From an uncultured Atopobium sp. (GTDB lineage Bacteria; Actinomycetota; Coriobacteriia; Coriobacteriales; Atopobiaceae): a DNA stretch of 5,747 nucleotides. The notes under the pieces were generated by a model. That model was not told the DNA's origin and searched no databases. It saw nothing but the letters and a program-made list of their open reading frames with translations. The DNA lies in the NCBI GenBank assembly GCA_916720015.1, contig CAKAPZ010000067.1, positions 1-5,747 of the forward strand. The letters are read 5' to 3'. The stretch's first letter is position 1. Every line of letters starts with the position of its first letter. Positions 4,485 to 5,747 of this stretch are shown here, piece by piece. The position numbers and the translations under genes are program-made.

Positions 4485-5747
4485 CAGATAACGAAAGCGC
4501 ACTGTGCATTCAGCAGATTGTTGCGTATGCATGCGAGCGCGGACTTATTCAAACTGAGGATCTGGCCTGGTGCTATAACGCTCTGCTGGATATGCTCTCA
4601 TACGAGGGTCCTGCTCCCGTTAAGTCTTGGGAGAAGATTGACCTGGCGGCGTTTAATCTTGATCAGACGCTGGCCGAGCTTGCCCATCTAGCTGTTTCTC
4701 ACGGTCTGGCCGAGAACACCCAAAGCGGCGAAGACTCTTTTGCCATGCGTGTTATGGGCCTTCTGCTGCCAAAGCCTTCCGAGGTCGCACGCCATTTCAA
4801 CGAGCTGTACACTTCTGAGGGACCTCGCGCTGCAACTGACTGGTTCTACGCGCTCTGCTGCGATGCCGGCTATGTCAGAAGAAGTGCCATTGCTAGAAAC
4901 ATCACCTGGACTACACCAACTACCTGGGGAGACCTTGAGATTACCATCAACCTCTCCAAGCCAGAAAAAGATCCTCGTGAGATTGCAGCAGCTAAAACCG
5001 CTCAAAACACTTCTGGCGAGAAGTACCCCGCATGCCAGCTCTGCCTGGATAACGAGGGCTACTCCGGACGCGGCGCTTCATCTGGCGCAGGTGCTCATCC
5101 TGCCAGACAAAACCTGCGCATCATCCCTATTGAGCTCAACCAGCATCGTTGGGGATTCCAGTACAGTCCATACGCGTACTTTAACGAGCACTGCATTGCC
5201 ATGAACTCGGATCACATTCCAATGCACATTGATCACGAGGCGCTCGTCAATCTCTTTGACTTTGTGGACAGATTCCCCCACTACTTTATTGGCTCCAATG
5301 CCGACCTGCCTATTGTTGGTGGATCGATTCTCTCGCACGATCACTACCAGGGCGGACGTTACGAGTTCCCTATGATGCGCGCGGAAGTTGCAGAAGAGTT
5401 TGAACTCAAGCAGTTCCCCGAGGTAGCGGGCGCAATTCTTAAGTGGCCGCTCTCTGTCCTCCGCCTCTCCTCCACCAGTCGAGAAGAAGCACTCAAGGCT
5501 GCGGAGTTTATCATCACTGCATGGCGCGGCTATACCGACGAATCCGTCTCTGTTTACGCGCAAACTGATGACGAGCTCCACAACACGGTTACTCCTGTTG
5601 TTCGCAAGCTGGAAGATGACATCTACGAGGTCTTTCTTGCATTGCGCTGCAACATTACTAGCGAAAAGCATCCGCTTGGCATCTTCCATCCTCATGCCGA
5701 GTATCACCACATCAAGAAAGAGAATATCGGCCTCATCGAGGTCATGG
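4475..5747 (+). CDS. galT: UDP-glucose--hexose-1-phosphate (galactose-1-phosphate) uridylyltransferase, class II (partial, C-terminus off the right edge)
   Basis: Transfers UMP from UDP-glucose to galactose-1-phosphate, giving UDP-galactose and glucose-1-phosphate. My translation from ATG 4475 is open for 424 codons to the edge; class II enzymes are about 490-500 residues, so roughly 70-80 are missing. Class II traits: a long N-terminal helical part with AWCYNALLDML near 31-41; YPACQLCLDNEGYSGR at 184-199, with cysteines C187 and C190; ARQNLRIIPIEL at 210-221; GFQYSPYAYFNEHCI at 227-241; and the active-site block GSNADLPIVGG-SILSHDHYQGG at 273-294, with H288 and H290. The nucleophilic histidine should lie in this HDH segment. 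FHPHAEYHHIKKENIGLIEVM at 404-424 begins the conserved C-terminal part. Class II is typical of Gram-positive bacteria and unrelated in detail to the shorter E. coli-type enzyme with its HPH motif. The frame is intact. It is last of the visible operon; whether galE or another gene follows cannot be seen. Confidence 0.95.
   Translation, partial: MAVADNESALCIQQIVAYACERGLIQTEDLAWCYNALLDMLSYEGPAPVKSWEKIDLAAFNLDQTLAELAHLAVSHGLAENTQSGEDSFAMRVMGLLLPKPSEVARHFNELYTSEGPRAATDWFYALCCDAGYVRRSAIARNITWTTPTTWGDLEITINLSKPEKDPREIAAAKTAQNTSGEKYPACQLCLDNEGYSGRGASSGAGAHPARQNLRIIPIELNQHRWGFQYSPYAYFNEHCIAMNSDHIPMHIDHEALVNLFDFVDRFPHYFIGSNADLPIVGGSILSHDHYQGGRYEFPMMRAEVAEEFELKQFPEVAGAILKWPLSVLRLSSTSREEALKAAEFIITAWRGYTDESVSVYAQTDDELHNTVTPVVRKLEDDIYEVFLALRCNITSEKHPLGIFHPHAEYHHIKKENIGLIEVM

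Noticed and set aside
5078..5710. A 210-codon open frame on the minus strand within galT
   Set aside because: It lies wholly antisense to a frame carrying clear class II GalT motifs, its translation shows no recognisable domain, and there is no convincing ribosome site. It is a shadow of codon bias.

Overview
The window holds a divergent sugar locus and lies almost entirely within genes. On the plus strand is a Leloir galactose operon in the order galM-galK-galT; galT runs off the right edge. On the minus strand is a LacI/GalR-family regulator, followed 13 bases later by an ABC-transporter ATPase of the polysaccharide/teichoic-acid export type, which runs off the left edge. No rRNA, tRNA, CRISPR array, insertion sequence or factor-independent terminator was seen.

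Organism: a bacterium of intermediate GC content (hand-counted lines range from about 40 to 63 %), with strong GGAGG-type ribosome sites, a class II GalT, and a GalK with the GRSEIAGNHTDH signature rather than GRVNLIGEHTDY. These features fit a Gram-positive lineage. My best guess is Coriobacteriia (Atopobium/Lancefieldella/Olsenella-like), with Firmicutes as the alternative. This rests on general resemblance, not on a search.

Layout: 1-802 (-) is the 5' two-thirds or so of an export ATPase with an extra N-terminal beta-sandwich-like domain of about 100 residues. 816-1907 (-) is the LacI-type repressor, which keeps most of the E. coli LacI sugar-contact residues and has a C-terminal tail resembling the LacI tetramerisation helix. 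1908-2173 is the divergent control region. It carries a clear inverted duplication (1928-1952 against 2102-2131) whose cores are CG-centred imperfect palindromes, about 188 bp apart, each lying on a plausible promoter. 2174-3232 is galM, 3273-4484 is galK, and galT starts at 4475, overlapping the end of galK by 10 bases.

How it may work together (inference): the repressor would bind both copies of the operator, possibly looping the DNA, to control the galactose operon and its own transcript, which appears to include the export ATPase. GalM, GalK and GalT convert beta-galactose through alpha-galactose and galactose-1-phosphate to UDP-galactose, which is also a precursor for surface glycans of the kind such ATPases help export. 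galE is not in the window. The two observations most worth following up are the domain architecture of the ATPase and the duplicated operator paired with a LacI-like tail.
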